From the NCBI RefSeq assembly GCF_026898095.1, contig NZ_CP114015.1:3100001-3164000 (forward strand): DNA of 64,000 bases. The letters are read 5' to 3'. Below are positions 9,132 to 20,594 of this stretch, one piece after another (the first letter of the stretch is position 1; each line of letters opens with the position of its first letter). The DNA is from Arthrobacter sp. ATA002 (GTDB lineage: Bacteria; Actinomycetota; Actinomycetes; Actinomycetales; Micrococcaceae). The translations under genes and the position numbers were made by a program. Below the pieces are notes generated by a model, which did not search any database, had not been told where the DNA came from, and saw only the letters and a list, made by a program, of their open reading frames with translations.

Positions 9132-9989
9132 ATGACTCCTTCAACTTCCGGCACCCGTTCCGAGATTCCCGGCTCCCGGGGGTCCGACCTGCCCAGACAG
9201 CTGACAGTCACCGTTTGTTTCATCGTTTGCATCGTCGGCTCCATGATCGGTGTCGGCGTCTTCGGCGGTACGCCCATTGCCGAAGCCGCTGGCGGAGCCC
9301 TGAACGCAGATGCCACGTATCTGGCACCCGCCAGCGGTGCGTTCTCCATCTGGTCGGTCATTTACACCGGTCTCGGCGCGTACACCATTTGGCAGTGGCT
9401 GCCGTCCCAGCGCAGTTCCGCGCGCCAGCGTTCGCTGGGCTGGCTGGTCGCCGCTTCACTGGTCCTGAACGCTGCCTGGATTCTGAGCGTCCAGGCCGGC
9501 TGGGTTGCCGTCAGCGTCCTGGTCATCGTTGCCCTGCTCGCCGTGCTGGCAGCCTGCTTCGTGCGCTACTCCCGGACTCCGGCGGCCAACTGGATCGAGG
9601 CGGTCGCCGTGGACGGCACGCTGGGTCTGTACCTCGGTTGGGTCTCCGTGGCGACCTGCGCCAACACTGCCGCTGCCCTGACCGACGCCGGCTGGAACGG
9701 GTTCGGGCTCACCCCGGAGGTCTGGTCCATCACTATCCTGGCCGTGGTCGCTGCCCTGGGCGTGGCGCTGGCCGCCTACGGCCGCGGGCGGCTGGCCCCC
9801 GCCGCAGCCCTGGCGTGGGGCCTGTCCTGGATCGCCGTGTCCCGCCTCAACGGCGAACTGCTCTCCACCGGAACTGCCGTTGCCGCCATTGCCGCGGCCG
9901 CCGTTATCGCGCTAGCTGCCGTCGTCTACCGGGTCACGGGCCGCAACCGGATCCCCGCCGAAGCGGCCGCGTCCGCCGCACACCGGTAA
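9132..9989 (+). CDS. TspO/tryptophan-rich sensory-like membrane protein
   Basis: 285 residues. After about 25 polar residues there are roughly eight hydrophobic segments, more than the five of classical TspO. The segment containing APASGAFSIWSVIYTGLGAYTIWQW matches the TspO-type W-x-x-I-Y-T pattern, and LVLNAAWIL matches the TspO third helix. Related actinobacterial proteins carry the name tryptophan-rich sensory protein; ligand and role are unknown. ATG at 9132 starts 77 bp from the divergent FemX-like gene. Extra C-terminal helices make it a distant family member, so functional transfer from TspO (porphyrin or benzodiazepine binding) would be unsafe. Confidence 0.65.
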   Translation: MTPSTSGTRSEIPGSRGSDLPRQLTVTVCFIVCIVGSMIGVGVFGGTPIAEAAGGALNADATYLAPASGAFSIWSVIYTGLGAYTIWQWLPSQRSSARQRSLGWLVAASLVLNAAWILSVQAGWVAVSVLVIVALLAVLAACFVRYSRTPAANWIEAVAVDGTLGLYLGWVSVATCANTAAALTDAGWNGFGLTPEVWSITILAVVAALGVALAAYGRGRLAPAAALAWGLSWIAVSRLNGELLSTGTAVAAIAAAAVIALAAVVYRVTGRNRIPAEAAASAAHR

Positions 9990-10038
9990 CCCGGAGCCCC
10001 TGACCGTCCCTCAGCCGCCACCACGCCGAAAGAACGCC

Positions 10039-11217
10039 ATGCCGTCCGCCGACGAGCTCATCAGCAGCAGCACCGCCCAAACACTGGCCCGTGCCATCGG
10101 CGCCGCCGCTCCGGCGGCCGACCTCACCGCGCTGCGGGACGCCGCACGCGGGGTGGCGGGACTGGCGCTGCGCGAACGCTCCGATCTGCTGCGCGACGCG
10201 CTCCTGGCGGCCTTCCGGGCAGTTACGCCGCCCTTGCCCGCGCCGTGCGCCTGGCCCTGGACGGCACGCCGGACTTTACGGGCTGGCTCATCTGGCCCGT
10301 GACCTCCGCGGTTGCCGCCAAGGCGGTGGCTGCCAACACGACAGCCGCGTTCGACGACGCCATGGCCCTGCTGGCCGAGCTCACCGGCCGCCTCACCTCG
10401 GAATTCGCCATCCGGACGCTGCTGCGCCATGACGCGGACCGCGCCCTGGCCATCATCGCCGCCTGGACGGACTCGCCCGACGACGACGTGCGGCGGCTTG
10501 CGTCCGAGGGCACGCGCCCGTACCTGCCCTGGTCGATCCGGGTGCCGGAGCTCGTCGGCCGGCCCGGTATTACCGTTCCGCTGCTTGACGCCCTGTACCG
10601 GGACGAGAGCGCGTTTGTGCGCCGTTCAGTCGCCAACCATCTCAATGACCTCAGCCGCGAGAATGCCGGTCTGGTGCTTGAGACGGCGCGCCGCTGGCTG
10701 GCCGATCCGGCCCCGCATACGCCGGCCCTGGTCCGCCACGGGCTGCGCACGCTCGTCAAACGGGGCAACACGGAGGCGCTGGCCCTGCTGGGCTTCGCCC
10801 CGGCTGCGGTGGAAATAACCGGACCGGTGCTGCACAGCGACCGGGTTCCGTTCGGCGGCAGCGTGCGCTTCACCGCGGCCGTGCGCAACACCGGCAGCGA
10901 ACCGGCGCGCCTGGCAGTGGACTACATCGTCCATCACCGCAGGGCCAACGGCAGCCAGACCGGGAAGACCTTCAAGCTGACGACGGCGACGCTGGCACCG
11001 GGGCACAGCTCGACGTCGTGCGCGAGCATTCGTTCCGGCCCATCACCACCCGGCGCTACTACCCCGGCCCGCACGCACTCACGCTGCAGGTCAACGGTGT
11101 TCCGTCGCAGCGGGCGGAGTTCGACCTCCTGGTTCCCGCCGGACAGCCGGAGCAGCCGGAGCAGCCGGAGCAGCGAAAGCCCCGGAACCAGCCGGTCCCG
11201 GGGCTTCTTCCCGCTGA
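10039..11217 (+). CDS. AlkC/AlkD-type HEAT-repeat DNA alkylation repair protein (frame breaks)
   Basis: The family excises alkylated bases using a HEAT-repeat scaffold. After the start MPSADELISSSTAQTL the frame breaks near 10220 and continues as YAALARAVRLALDGTPDFTG. HEAT-like helices follow (IRTLLRHDADRALAIIAAW, DDVRRLASEGTRPYLPW, ESAFVRRSVANHLNDLSREN). An Ig-like C-terminal domain then appears (FGGSVRFTAAVRNTGSEPA, VDYIVHHRRANGS), breaking again near 11015 and continuing REHSFRPITTRRYYPG. This HEAT plus Ig-like order is the AlkC arrangement. The end is uncertain: the third frame is open through the terminator, and a third lost base near the EQPEQPEQ repeat would give TGA at 11215-11217. 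Confidence 0.75.
11177..11206. terminator. Bidirectional hairpin between the alkylation-repair gene and glpX
   Basis: AAGCCCCGG (11177-11185) pairs with CCGGGGCTT (11198-11206), and an inner ACC/GGT pairing shortens the loop. It separates two convergent genes, so it can serve both directions. Confidence 0.7.
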
Positions 11218-11228
11218 GGCGCCGCGGC

Positions 11229-12256
11229 CTACTTCAGGCGGGCGTACGACTCCCACTTGTGCGACTGGTGCTCGCCGTCCACCACGCGGATGGTGCCGGA
11301 CTTGGAGCGCATCACGATCGACTGTGTCAGCACGCGGTCTTTCTTGTAGCGCACGCCGCGGACCAGGTCGCCGTCGGTGATGCCGGTGGCGGCAAAGTAG
11401 CAGTTGTCGCTGGTGACCAGGTCGTTGGTGGTCATGACCCGGTCCAGGTCGTGGCCGGCGTCGATCGCCTTCTGCTTCTCCTCATCGGAGGTGGGCCAGA
11501 GCCGGCCCTGGATGACGCCGCCGAGGGTCTTGATGGCGCAGGCGGTGATGATGCCCTCCGGGGTTCCGCCGATGCCCATCAGGGCGTCGACGTCGGTTCC
11601 CTCCCGGGCCGCGGCGATGCCGCCGGCAACGTCACCGTCCATCAGCATCCGGGTGCGGGCTCCGGCGTCGCGGATTTCCTGCACCAGCGGCTTGTGCCGG
11701 TCCCGGTCCAGGATCATCACGTTGAGCTGGTTGATCTTCTTGCCCTTGGCCTTGGCGATCAGGTGCAGGTTCTGCTTGACCGGCAGGCGCAGGTCCACCA
11801 TGTCGGCGGCTTCGGGCCCGGTGATGAGCTTTTCCATGTAGAACACGGCGGAGGGATCGAACATGGTGCCGCGTTCGGCTACGGCCAGCACCGCCAGCGC
11901 GTTGTTGATGCCCAGGGCGGTCAGGCGCGTGCCGTCAATCGGGTCCACTGCGACGTCGCAGAGGGCACCGGTGCCGTCGCCGACGTGCTCACCGTTGTAG
12001 AGCATGGGGGCTTCGTCTTTTTCGCCCTCGCCAATGACCACGACGCCGTTGAAGTGGACGGTGGAAATCAGGGACCGCATGGCGTCGACGGCGGCGCCGT
12101 CGGCCGCGTTCTTGTCGCCGAACCCGACCCAGTGGCCGCCGGCAATGGCTGCGGCCTCGGTTACCCGGACCAGTTCCAGCGCCAGGTTCCGGTCCGGCTC
12201 GTCATCACCCACCGCCAGGGCGGGGAAAGTGTGGAGTACTGAGCACCTTTGGTCAC
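11229..12256 (-). CDS. glpX: Fructose-1,6-bisphosphatase class II GlpX (one frame break)
   Basis: GlpX hydrolyses fructose-1,6-bisphosphate in gluconeogenesis. The core shows RVTEAAAIAGGHWVGFGDKN, VVVIGEGEKDEAPML, the phosphatase metal site VDPIDGTRL, and GIGGTPEGIITACAIK. GTG at 12256 is preferred: it gives VTKGAQYSTLSP, then a frame change near 12222 (one missing base, at CCCC) leads into ALAVGDDEPDRNLALELVR. The restored length of about 342 residues equals the family norm. Reading the main frame further upstream instead gives an unrelated N-terminal extension. A GAGG motif lies about 7 nt before the GTG. The upstream inverted repeat at 12287-12316 may control it. Confidence 0.92.
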
Positions 12257-12286
12257 GTTTAACCTCATCTTCGAAATGTCGCTGTA

Positions 12287-12316
12287 AACCGTTTGTCCAA
12301 ATAGCAACAAACGGTT
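12287..12316. promoter_or_regulatory. 10-bp perfect inverted repeat upstream of glpX
   Basis: AACCGTTTGT (12287-12296) and ACAAACGGTT (12307-12316) are perfect complements separated by 10 nt, starting 31 bp upstream of the glpX GTG. Symmetry and position suit either a dimeric repressor operator or a leader hairpin. The binding protein is unknown. Confidence 0.55.
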
Positions 12317-12433
12317 CGGCCTTGTTCCGATCATAGTCGCCGTGGCCTGCGCCACCACTCACGATTCCTATTCCGTCCGGATCGAAAGCGGTCCGAGTAG
12401 GACTTGAGCCGCCGGATAGGCGATCATGGAAGG

Positions 12434-13027
12434 GTGAGTGAGCACCAGCAGGACCAAGACACGCCCGTAACCCCCGCACTGACCGGCAAGCAGGCCAAAC
12501 GTGCCAACGCCACCGTCATCGGAATGCTGATCGCCACCGGACTTACGCTGGCGCTGGTCCTGGTTCCGGTGCTCCTGAATCCCGCGCCGAAGGCAACCAC
12601 CCGCAACGTCGATGTGCAGCAGGTTGCCGTGCAGGCGGCCGGCGACGCCGGATACGCACCCCTGGCGCCTGACCTGCCGGAGGGCTGGAGCTCCAACTAC
12701 GCCCGCTGGGAAGCCACCAACAGCAGCGGGGTTCCGCTCTGGGAAGTGGGTTATGTCACTCCCGGCACCGACTTTATTCGTCTTTCCGAGACCGACGCCG
12801 GCAACCCGACGTGGATTGCCCAGATGTCCGGCGACTCCATGGTGGCCGGTGAACGCACCGCAGGCGGCAAGACCTGGGAGCTGCGCGACTCCGCCGACGG
12901 CGAGGCCAGCATGGTCCTGGAACACGAGGGCATCACCGTCGTGCTGACCGGCGAAGCAGACCTCGCCGAGTTCGATGTCCTGGCCGAGGCCGTGGTCCGG
13001 GATCTCACCGCGGCACCGGCCCAGTAA
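12434..13027 (+). CDS. DUF4245 family membrane-anchored protein
   Basis: About 197 residues from GTG 12434 (VSEHQQDQDTPVTPALTG). A polar N-terminus is followed by one transmembrane helix (ATVIGMLIATGLTLALVLVP, about residues 30-52) and an exported domain (APDLPEGWSSNYARWEATNS, VPLWEVGYVTPGTDFIRLSE, ending AEAVVRDLTAAPAQ). Proteins of this family are typical neighbours of glpX in actinobacteria; their function is unknown. It is divergent from glpX. An upstream in-frame codon at 12404 would extend it by 10 residues, so the start is uncertain. Confidence 0.8.
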   Translation: MSEHQQDQDTPVTPALTGKQAKRANATVIGMLIATGLTLALVLVPVLLNPAPKATTRNVDVQQVAVQAAGDAGYAPLAPDLPEGWSSNYARWEATNSSGVPLWEVGYVTPGTDFIRLSETDAGNPTWIAQMSGDSMVAGERTAGGKTWELRDSADGEASMVLEHEGITVVLTGEADLAEFDVLAEAVVRDLTAAPAQ

Positions 13028-13069
13028 CGGATACCCGCCCACAGCGGCGCGGGGTTTACGCTAAGAGGC

Positions 13070-13726
13070 GTGAATGAACCCGCCGCTTCCGTAAACAGCC
13101 CGGCACAGGCATGGCAGACGCTGCACGAAGGCAACGCCCGCTTTGTCGCCGGGGAGTCCTCACACCCGAACCAGGATGCCAGCCGGCGCAGCTCGCTGAT
13201 CCACGAACAGAATCCGTTCGCCGTAATCTTCGGCTGCTCGGACTCCCGCCTCGCCGCCGAAATCATCTTCGACCTCGGGCTCGGCGACGCCTTCGTGATC
13301 CGCACCGCCGGCCAGGTCATTGACGACGCCGTCCTGGGCTCCCTGGAGTACAGCGTCGCCACCCTCGGAGTACCCCTGATTGTTGTCCTCGGACACGACA
13401 GCTGCGGCGCCGTGACCGCAGCCAAGCGCACGGTGGATACCGGGGAGATGCCCGGCGGCCACATCCGCAACCTGGTGGAGCGCATTACCCCTTCCGTCCT
13501 CGCCGCCCAGCGCAACGGGTTCACCGAGGTCAACGACATGGTCGTGGAACACACCAAGCAGACCGCCGAGCAGCTGGTGGAAAGTTCACAGATCATTGCT
13601 GCCGCCGTCGAGGAGGGCCGCACCGCCGTCATCGGTGTCTCCTACAAGCTGGCCGAAGGCGCGGCGGACCTGGTCTCCGGATACGGCGCCCTGGTCCACC
13701 CCGCCGTGCAGCGCACCCGCAGCTAG
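13070..13726 (+). CDS. Beta-class carbonic anhydrase
   Basis: Interconverts CO2 and bicarbonate, supplying bicarbonate for carboxylations such as PurK. The 218-residue protein starts at GTG 13070 with GAGGC just upstream. Zinc ligands are visible in order: Cys and Asp of IFGCSDSRLAAE, and His and Cys of VVLGHDSCGAV. The GDAFVIRTAGQ segment between them is also characteristic. No signal peptide is present, so it is cytoplasmic. It lies between the DUF4245 gene and fumC on the same strand, with about 100 bp before fumC. Confidence 0.93.
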   Translation: MNEPAASVNSPAQAWQTLHEGNARFVAGESSHPNQDASRRSSLIHEQNPFAVIFGCSDSRLAAEIIFDLGLGDAFVIRTAGQVIDDAVLGSLEYSVATLGVPLIVVLGHDSCGAVTAAKRTVDTGEMPGGHIRNLVERITPSVLAAQRNGFTEVNDMVVEHTKQTAEQLVESSQIIAAAVEEGRTAVIGVSYKLAEGAADLVSGYGALVHPAVQRTRS

Positions 13727-13826
13727 ATGCTGCCCCGGCAGCCGTGCCCGTCCAGGAGTCACATGCCTCCGGCGCCTGTGACGGCGCGGTTTCGGCCGAA
13801 GGCGCTGCGGATACTAGGCTGGGATC

Positions 13827-15247
13827 ATGACTTCTGACACTCCCGAATTCCGCATCGAACATGACACCATGGGCGAGGTCCGCGTCCCGGTGAACGCCCT
13901 GTACCGCGCCCAGACGCAGCGCGCCGTCGAGAACTTCCCGATCTCCGGCAAGCCGCTGGACAGTGCACACATCGAGGCGCTCGCCCGGATCAAGAAGGCA
14001 GCCGCCACCGCGAACGCCGAACTGGGAGTGCTCGACGCCGAGCGCGCCCGGGCGATCGAGAAGGCCGCCGACATGGTGGCCGGCGGCACCCTCGACGAGC
14101 ACTTCCCAATTGACGTTTTCCAGACCGGGTCCGGCACCTCCTCGAACATGAACACCAACGAGGTCCTGGCCGAACTGGCCACCCGCACGCTCAAGGACGC
14201 CGGAAGCGACACCACGGTCCACCCGAACGACCACGTCAACGCCTCACAGTCCTCCAATGACGTGTTCCCGACGTCGGTGCACGTGGCCGCCACCTCGGCC
14301 CTGATCAACACCCTCATCCCCGCCCTGGACCACCTGGCGGTGTCACTGGAGCGCAAGGCCGAGGAATTCAAGGACGTCGTCAAGTCCGGCCGCACCCACC
14401 TGATGGACGCCACTCCGGTGACCATGGGCCAGGAATTCGGCGGTTATGCCGCACAGGTCCGCTACGGCATCGAGCGCGTGCAGGCTTCTCTCCCCGCGTG
14501 GCCGAGGTCCCCCTGGGCGGCACCGCCGTCGGCACCGGCATCAACACCCCGGCCGGCTTCCCGCAGCGCGTGATCGAACTGCTCGCCGCCGACACCGGAC
14601 TGCCGCTGACCGAGGCCCGCGACCACTTCGAGGCGCAGGCCAACCGCGACGCCCTCGTCGAGGTTTCCGGCATGCTGCGCACCATCGCAGTGTCCTTCTC
14701 CAAGATCGCCAACGACCTGCGCTGGATGGGTTCGGGTCCCAACACCGGCCTGGGCGAAATCGCCATCCCCGATCTGCAGCCGGGATCCTCGATCATGCCG
14801 GGCAAGGTCAACCCCGTTATCTCCGAGGCCGTCATGCAGGTTGCCGCACAGGTGGTGGGCAACGACGCCGCCATCGCCTGGGCGGGCACCTTCGGCTACT
14901 TCGAACTCAACGTCGGCATCCCCGTCATTGCCTCGAACCTGCTCGAATCCATCCGCCTGCTCGCCAACTCCTCGCGGATCATGGCGGACAAGATGATCGA
15001 CGGCATCGAAGCCAACGTGGAGCGTGCCCGCTACCTGGCCGAGGCTTCCCCGTCCATCGTGACGCCGCTGAACAAGTACATCGGCTACGAAAACGCCGCC
15101 AAGATCGCCAAGTTCGCGGTTCAGGAAGGCAAGACCATCCGCCAGGCCGTCGAGGAACTGGGCTACGTGGAGCGCGGCGAACTGACCGTGGAGCAGCTCG
15201 ACTCAGCCCTTGATGTGCTGTCGATGACGAAGCCGCCGCAGGCCTAG
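13827..15247 (+). CDS. fumC: Fumarate hydratase class II (one frame break)
   Basis: Interconverts fumarate and malate in the TCA cycle; its substrate comes from succinate dehydrogenase encoded near 55-58 kb. The N-terminal part has [28 protein letters not shown] and [15 protein letters not shown]. The frame breaks near 14493 at CTCCCCGCG, where one more C restores [15 protein letters not shown]. The second part holds the superfamily signature [11 protein letters not shown] and ends at 15247. Restored length is about 474 residues, normal for the family. Confidence 0.94.
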
Positions 15248-15261
15248 TCCCAGCTCCTTCG

Positions 15262-15291
15262 GGGCGTCCGGCCACGGGCCGGGCGCCCTTT
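15262..15291 (+). terminator. Rho-independent terminator of fumC
   Basis: A 12-bp GC stem with one G-U pair (GGGCGTCCGGCC at 15262-15273 with GGCCGGGCGCCC at 15277-15288), a 3-nt loop and a TTT tail, 14 bp after the fumC stop. Confidence 0.85.
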
Positions 15292-15347
15292 GCATGTCGC
15301 CCTCCGCGGCGTCCCGTCGCTGCGCCGGACCACCCTCAGCGGGTGAA

Positions 15348-15372
15348 TTGCACTTATTGGGGCAGGGTGCAA
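15348..15372. promoter_or_regulatory. Candidate operator of the TetR-exporter pair
   Basis: TTGCAC (15348-15353) and GTGCAA (15367-15372) are inverted half-sites 13 nt apart, ending 11 bp before the regulator start. Position fits autoregulation; the half-sites are short, so this is tentative. Confidence 0.35.
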
Positions 15373-15383
15373 AACTTTACTTC

Positions 15384-17770
<2,387 letters not shown>

Positions 17771-17837
17771 TTCCATCGGAGCCGTGCCGTAGTACTGCAG
17801 TGCGGCTTCGCCCCGTCGGGCCGCCTTTTCGAGGATC

Positions 17838-17990
17838 GAGTGACGCATTGATGCGGCTTTGCCCCGCCGAGTGACGAGACGATGCCGCTTCCAGGCGGCC
17901 AATCCCCCACGAGCTCTACTCCCGATGCGGCGTTCCTCCACGAGCCCTACACTCGATGCGGCGTTCCGGCAAGAGCTCCACTCTCGGCGG
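17838..17990. repeat. 31-bp-period intergenic repeat cluster 2
   Basis: This gap lies between the convergent exporter and NUDIX genes. Two units in plus orientation have cores GAGTGACGCATTGAT (17838) and GAGTGACGAGACGAT (17869), 31 bp apart. They are followed by three units in the opposite orientation around 17911-17924, 17941-17954 and 17972-17983 (GAGCTCTACTCC, CGAGCCCTACACTC, AGAGCTCCACTC), again about 31 bp apart. The opposed cores CGAGTG and CACTCG could pair into a hairpin. Same family as 6236-6560. Confidence 0.7.
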
Positions 17991-17996
17991 GGCTGC

Positions 17997-18467
17997 TCAG
18001 CGCTGGAAGGCCGGCACGCCGTCGGCCGTCAGCGCCAGGTTCAGCAGCAGGGCGTGCCGTTCACTCAGCGGCGGCAGCCGGTCGAGCCCGAACCAGCCGG
18101 CGTCGGAGGACTCGTCGTCGTTCACCCGGGCACTGCCGCTCACATACCGGCAGCTGAACGCCACGTTGAGGAAGGAGCACTGGTCCTGGTTTGGAAACGT
18201 GACGGGACCGTGGGAGCCAACGTGGATGAGGTGTTCGATTTCGGCCCGCACACCGGTCTCTTCCTCGACTTCGCGCAGGGTTCCGGCGGCCGGTTCCTCG
18301 CCCGGTTCCAGCATCCCGGTGATCAGGGTCCAGCGGCCGTTGTCGGTGCGCCGCACCAGCAGCACCTGCCGGTCGTCATTGAGGACAACCCCGGTGATAC
18401 CCGGCAGCCACAACAGGTCATGGCCGATCTTTTCGCGCAGTGACAGGACAAAGTCGGGGGTTGGCAT
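17997..18467 (-). CDS. NUDIX hydrolase
   Basis: Nucleoside-diphosphate-linked substrate hydrolase, 156 residues from ATG 18467 (MPTPDFVLSLREKIGHDLLW). The Nudix box is GMLEPGEEPAAGTLREVEEE followed by TG, matching GX5EX7REUXEEXGU with the metal-binding REVEEE. An upstream extension is possible but overlaps the prepilin peptidase gene. That gene ends only 4 nt before this start, so the two are probably co-transcribed. Substrate unknown. Confidence 0.9.
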   Translation of the reverse strand: MPTPDFVLSLREKIGHDLLWLPGITGVVLNDDRQVLLVRRTDNGRWTLITGMLEPGEEPAAGTLREVEEETGVRAEIEHLIHVGSHGPVTFPNQDQCSFLNVAFSCRYVSGSARVNDDESSDAGWFGLDRLPPLSERHALLLNLALTADGVPAFQR

Positions 18468-18471
18468 GGTT

Positions 18472-19017
18472 CTACTGTAGGCCAGGCAGCACCATCGCCA
18501 GGGCGGCGCCGCCCAGCATGAACGGGCCAAAAGCGATGGCCGTCTTGGCGGTTCCGCGCCGGGACACGATCAGCCACAGGCCCCACACACCGCCCAGGAG
18601 GAACGCGGCGAACGTTCCGGCCAGGACATGCGGCCAGCCAATGAAACCCAGGTACAGGCCCAGCACCCCGGCCAGTTTCACGTCCCCGTATCCGAGCCCC
18701 GAGGGGCTGCCAAAGCGCAGCAGGAAGTAGGCTCCCCAAAGCACGACGCCGGCCAGCACCATCGCGGGGATCCTCCCGGCGTCGTCCGCGGCGAGCGCGG
18801 CCGTGCCCAGCAGCAGCGCTGACACCGGATAAGCAGGCAGCACCAGCCGGTTCGGCAGCCGGTGCGTCGCCGCATCCACCGCGGCCAGCCGCACGGCGAA
18901 CACCAGGAAGTAGACCGCGGCGCCGCAAAGCACCCAAAAGCCGCGCCGCCCAGTGACCGGTATTCCCCCAGGATCCCCACCATGGGACCACCGTACGCCA
19001 CCTGCCGGTTCTTCCAC
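18472..19017 (-). CDS. Prepilin peptidase (A24 family)
   Basis: Membrane aspartic protease that cleaves type IV pilin or pseudopilin leaders. 181 residues with about five hydrophobic segments; the catalytic Asp residues are in RLAAVDAATHRLPN and GLGYGDVKLAG (the GxGD motif). It lacks the N-terminal methylase and cysteine-rich domain of full PilD, so it is the short actinobacterial form. GTG 19017 gives a polar lead of about 25 residues and the true start may be further in. No pilin genes are visible in the window. Confidence 0.88.
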   Translation of the reverse strand: MEEPAGGVRWSHGGDPGGIPVTGRRGFWVLCGAAVYFLVFAVRLAAVDAATHRLPNRLVLPAYPVSALLLGTAALAADDAGRIPAMVLAGVVLWGAYFLLRFGSPSGLGYGDVKLAGVLGLYLGFIGWPHVLAGTFAAFLLGGVWGLWLIVSRRGTAKTAIAFGPFMLGGAALAMVLPGLQ

Positions 19018-19050
19018 CGCTGGCCGCTCAGCGGTGTGGATAACGCCGGA

Positions 19051-20414
19051 TTAGCTGATGTGTCCCTCTTCCAGGAGCTCCGTCACCAGGGCGGCGATCG
19101 GCGAGCGCTCGGATCGGGTCAGCGTGATGTGCCCAAACAGCGGATGCCCCTTCAGCGTTTCGACGACGGCGGCCACCCCGTCATGGCGTCCCACGCGCAG
19201 GTTGTCGCGCTGCGCGACGTCGTGGGTGAGGACCACCCGCGAGTTCTGGCCGATGCGGGACAGGACGGTCAGCAGCACGTTCTTTTCCAGCGACTGTGCC
19301 TCATCGACAATGACGAACGAGTCGTGCAGCGAGCGGCCGCGGATGTGCGTCAGGGGAAGGACCTCCAGCATGCCCCGGTCCAGGACTTCCTCCAGCACTT
19401 CCTTGGAGACAAGGGCTTCCAGCGTGTCGAAGACCGCCTGCCCCCACGGCCCCATCTTCTCCGCCTCCGTGCCCGGCAGGTACCCCAGTTCCTGGCCGCC
19501 GACGGCGTAGAGCGGGCGGAACACCACCACCCTGCGGTGCTCACGGCGCTCCAGCACCGCTTCCAGCCCCGCGCACAGGGCCAGCGCCGACTTGCCGGTG
19601 CCCGCCCTGCCGCCCAGCGAAACGATGCCGACGCCGGAATCCATCAGCAGGTCGATGGCGAGGCGCTGTTCGGCGGAGCGTCCGTGCAGCCCGAACACAT
19701 CGCGGTCGCCGCGCACCAGGCGCACCTGCTTGTCCGGCCCCACGCGCCCCAGCGCGGACCCGCGGCTGGACAGCAGGACAACGCCGGTGTTCACCGGCTG
19801 CTCAGCGGCCGCGGAAATGAACACCGGACGGTGCTCATAGAGCGCATCGACGTCGTCATCGGCAACGTCAAGTTCAACGACGCCGGTCCAGCCGCTGTCA
19901 CGGACGAGGTCGCTGCGGTATTCATCGGCGTTCAGGCCCACGGCGGACGCTTTCACCCGCATCGGCAGGTCCTTGGACACCAGGGTGATGCTCCTCCCTC
20001 GTCCGCCAGGCTCCGGGCCACGGCCAGGATCCGGCTGTCATTGTCGGTGCCGCGGATGCCGGCGGGAAGGACGTCGACCGATATGTGGTTCAGTTCCACC
20101 CGCAGGGTGCCGCCGGATTCGCCGAGGGGAACGGGGGCGCTGAGCCCCCCGTGCTTAATCCGCAGGTCATCGAGCAGGCGCAGGGCGGCGCGGGCAAAGT
20201 ACCCCAGCTCCGGATCGTGGCGCTTTTTCTCGAGTTCGGTGATGACCACCAGCGGGACGATGACCTCGTGTTCGGCAAACCGCAGGACCGCTTTCGGATC
20301 CGAGAGCAGGACCGAGGTGTCCAGCACATAGGTTTCGGGGCGTCCGGCGGCGTCCGGCGCTGCGGGTGCCCGACCGGCGCCGGAAGAGGTTCGCGGGGAG
20401 GAAGGGATGGCCAC
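19051..20414 (-). CDS. PIN domain-PhoH family ATPase (one frame break)
   Basis: Fusion of an N-terminal PIN ribonuclease domain and a C-terminal PhoH ATPase, the PhoH2 type, implicated in RNA unwinding and degradation. The PIN part begins [18 protein letters not shown] and includes [11 protein letters not shown] and GTDNDSRIL. The frame breaks near 19990 (one missing base) and continues [20 protein letters not shown]. PhoH then shows Walker [14 protein letters not shown] and Walker [14 protein letters not shown] 20414 is chosen because GGAG lies 5 nt upstream. Restored length is about 455 residues. Confidence 0.9.
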
Positions 20415-20594
20415 GGGAACTCCAGTCAGGGGCGGTGCCCCGAATAGCGGGTCGCTGATCAATAGCACCAAGGTACGCCGGTGCGCCCCGCGCCGCAGCA
20501 GGACACGGTCCTGTTTCTGCCGTTCACCGCGAGTTTGCCGCCCGTTCGGGCGGCCGGTCAGGCCAGCGGAACAGAGAGGATCCGGAACGGGAAT

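Noticed and set aside
10245..12242. Apparent 665-residue protein joining the alkylation-repair gene to sequence antisense to glpX
   Set aside because: The second half is the reverse complement of conserved glpX coding sequence; the join results from a frame break and a missing stop.
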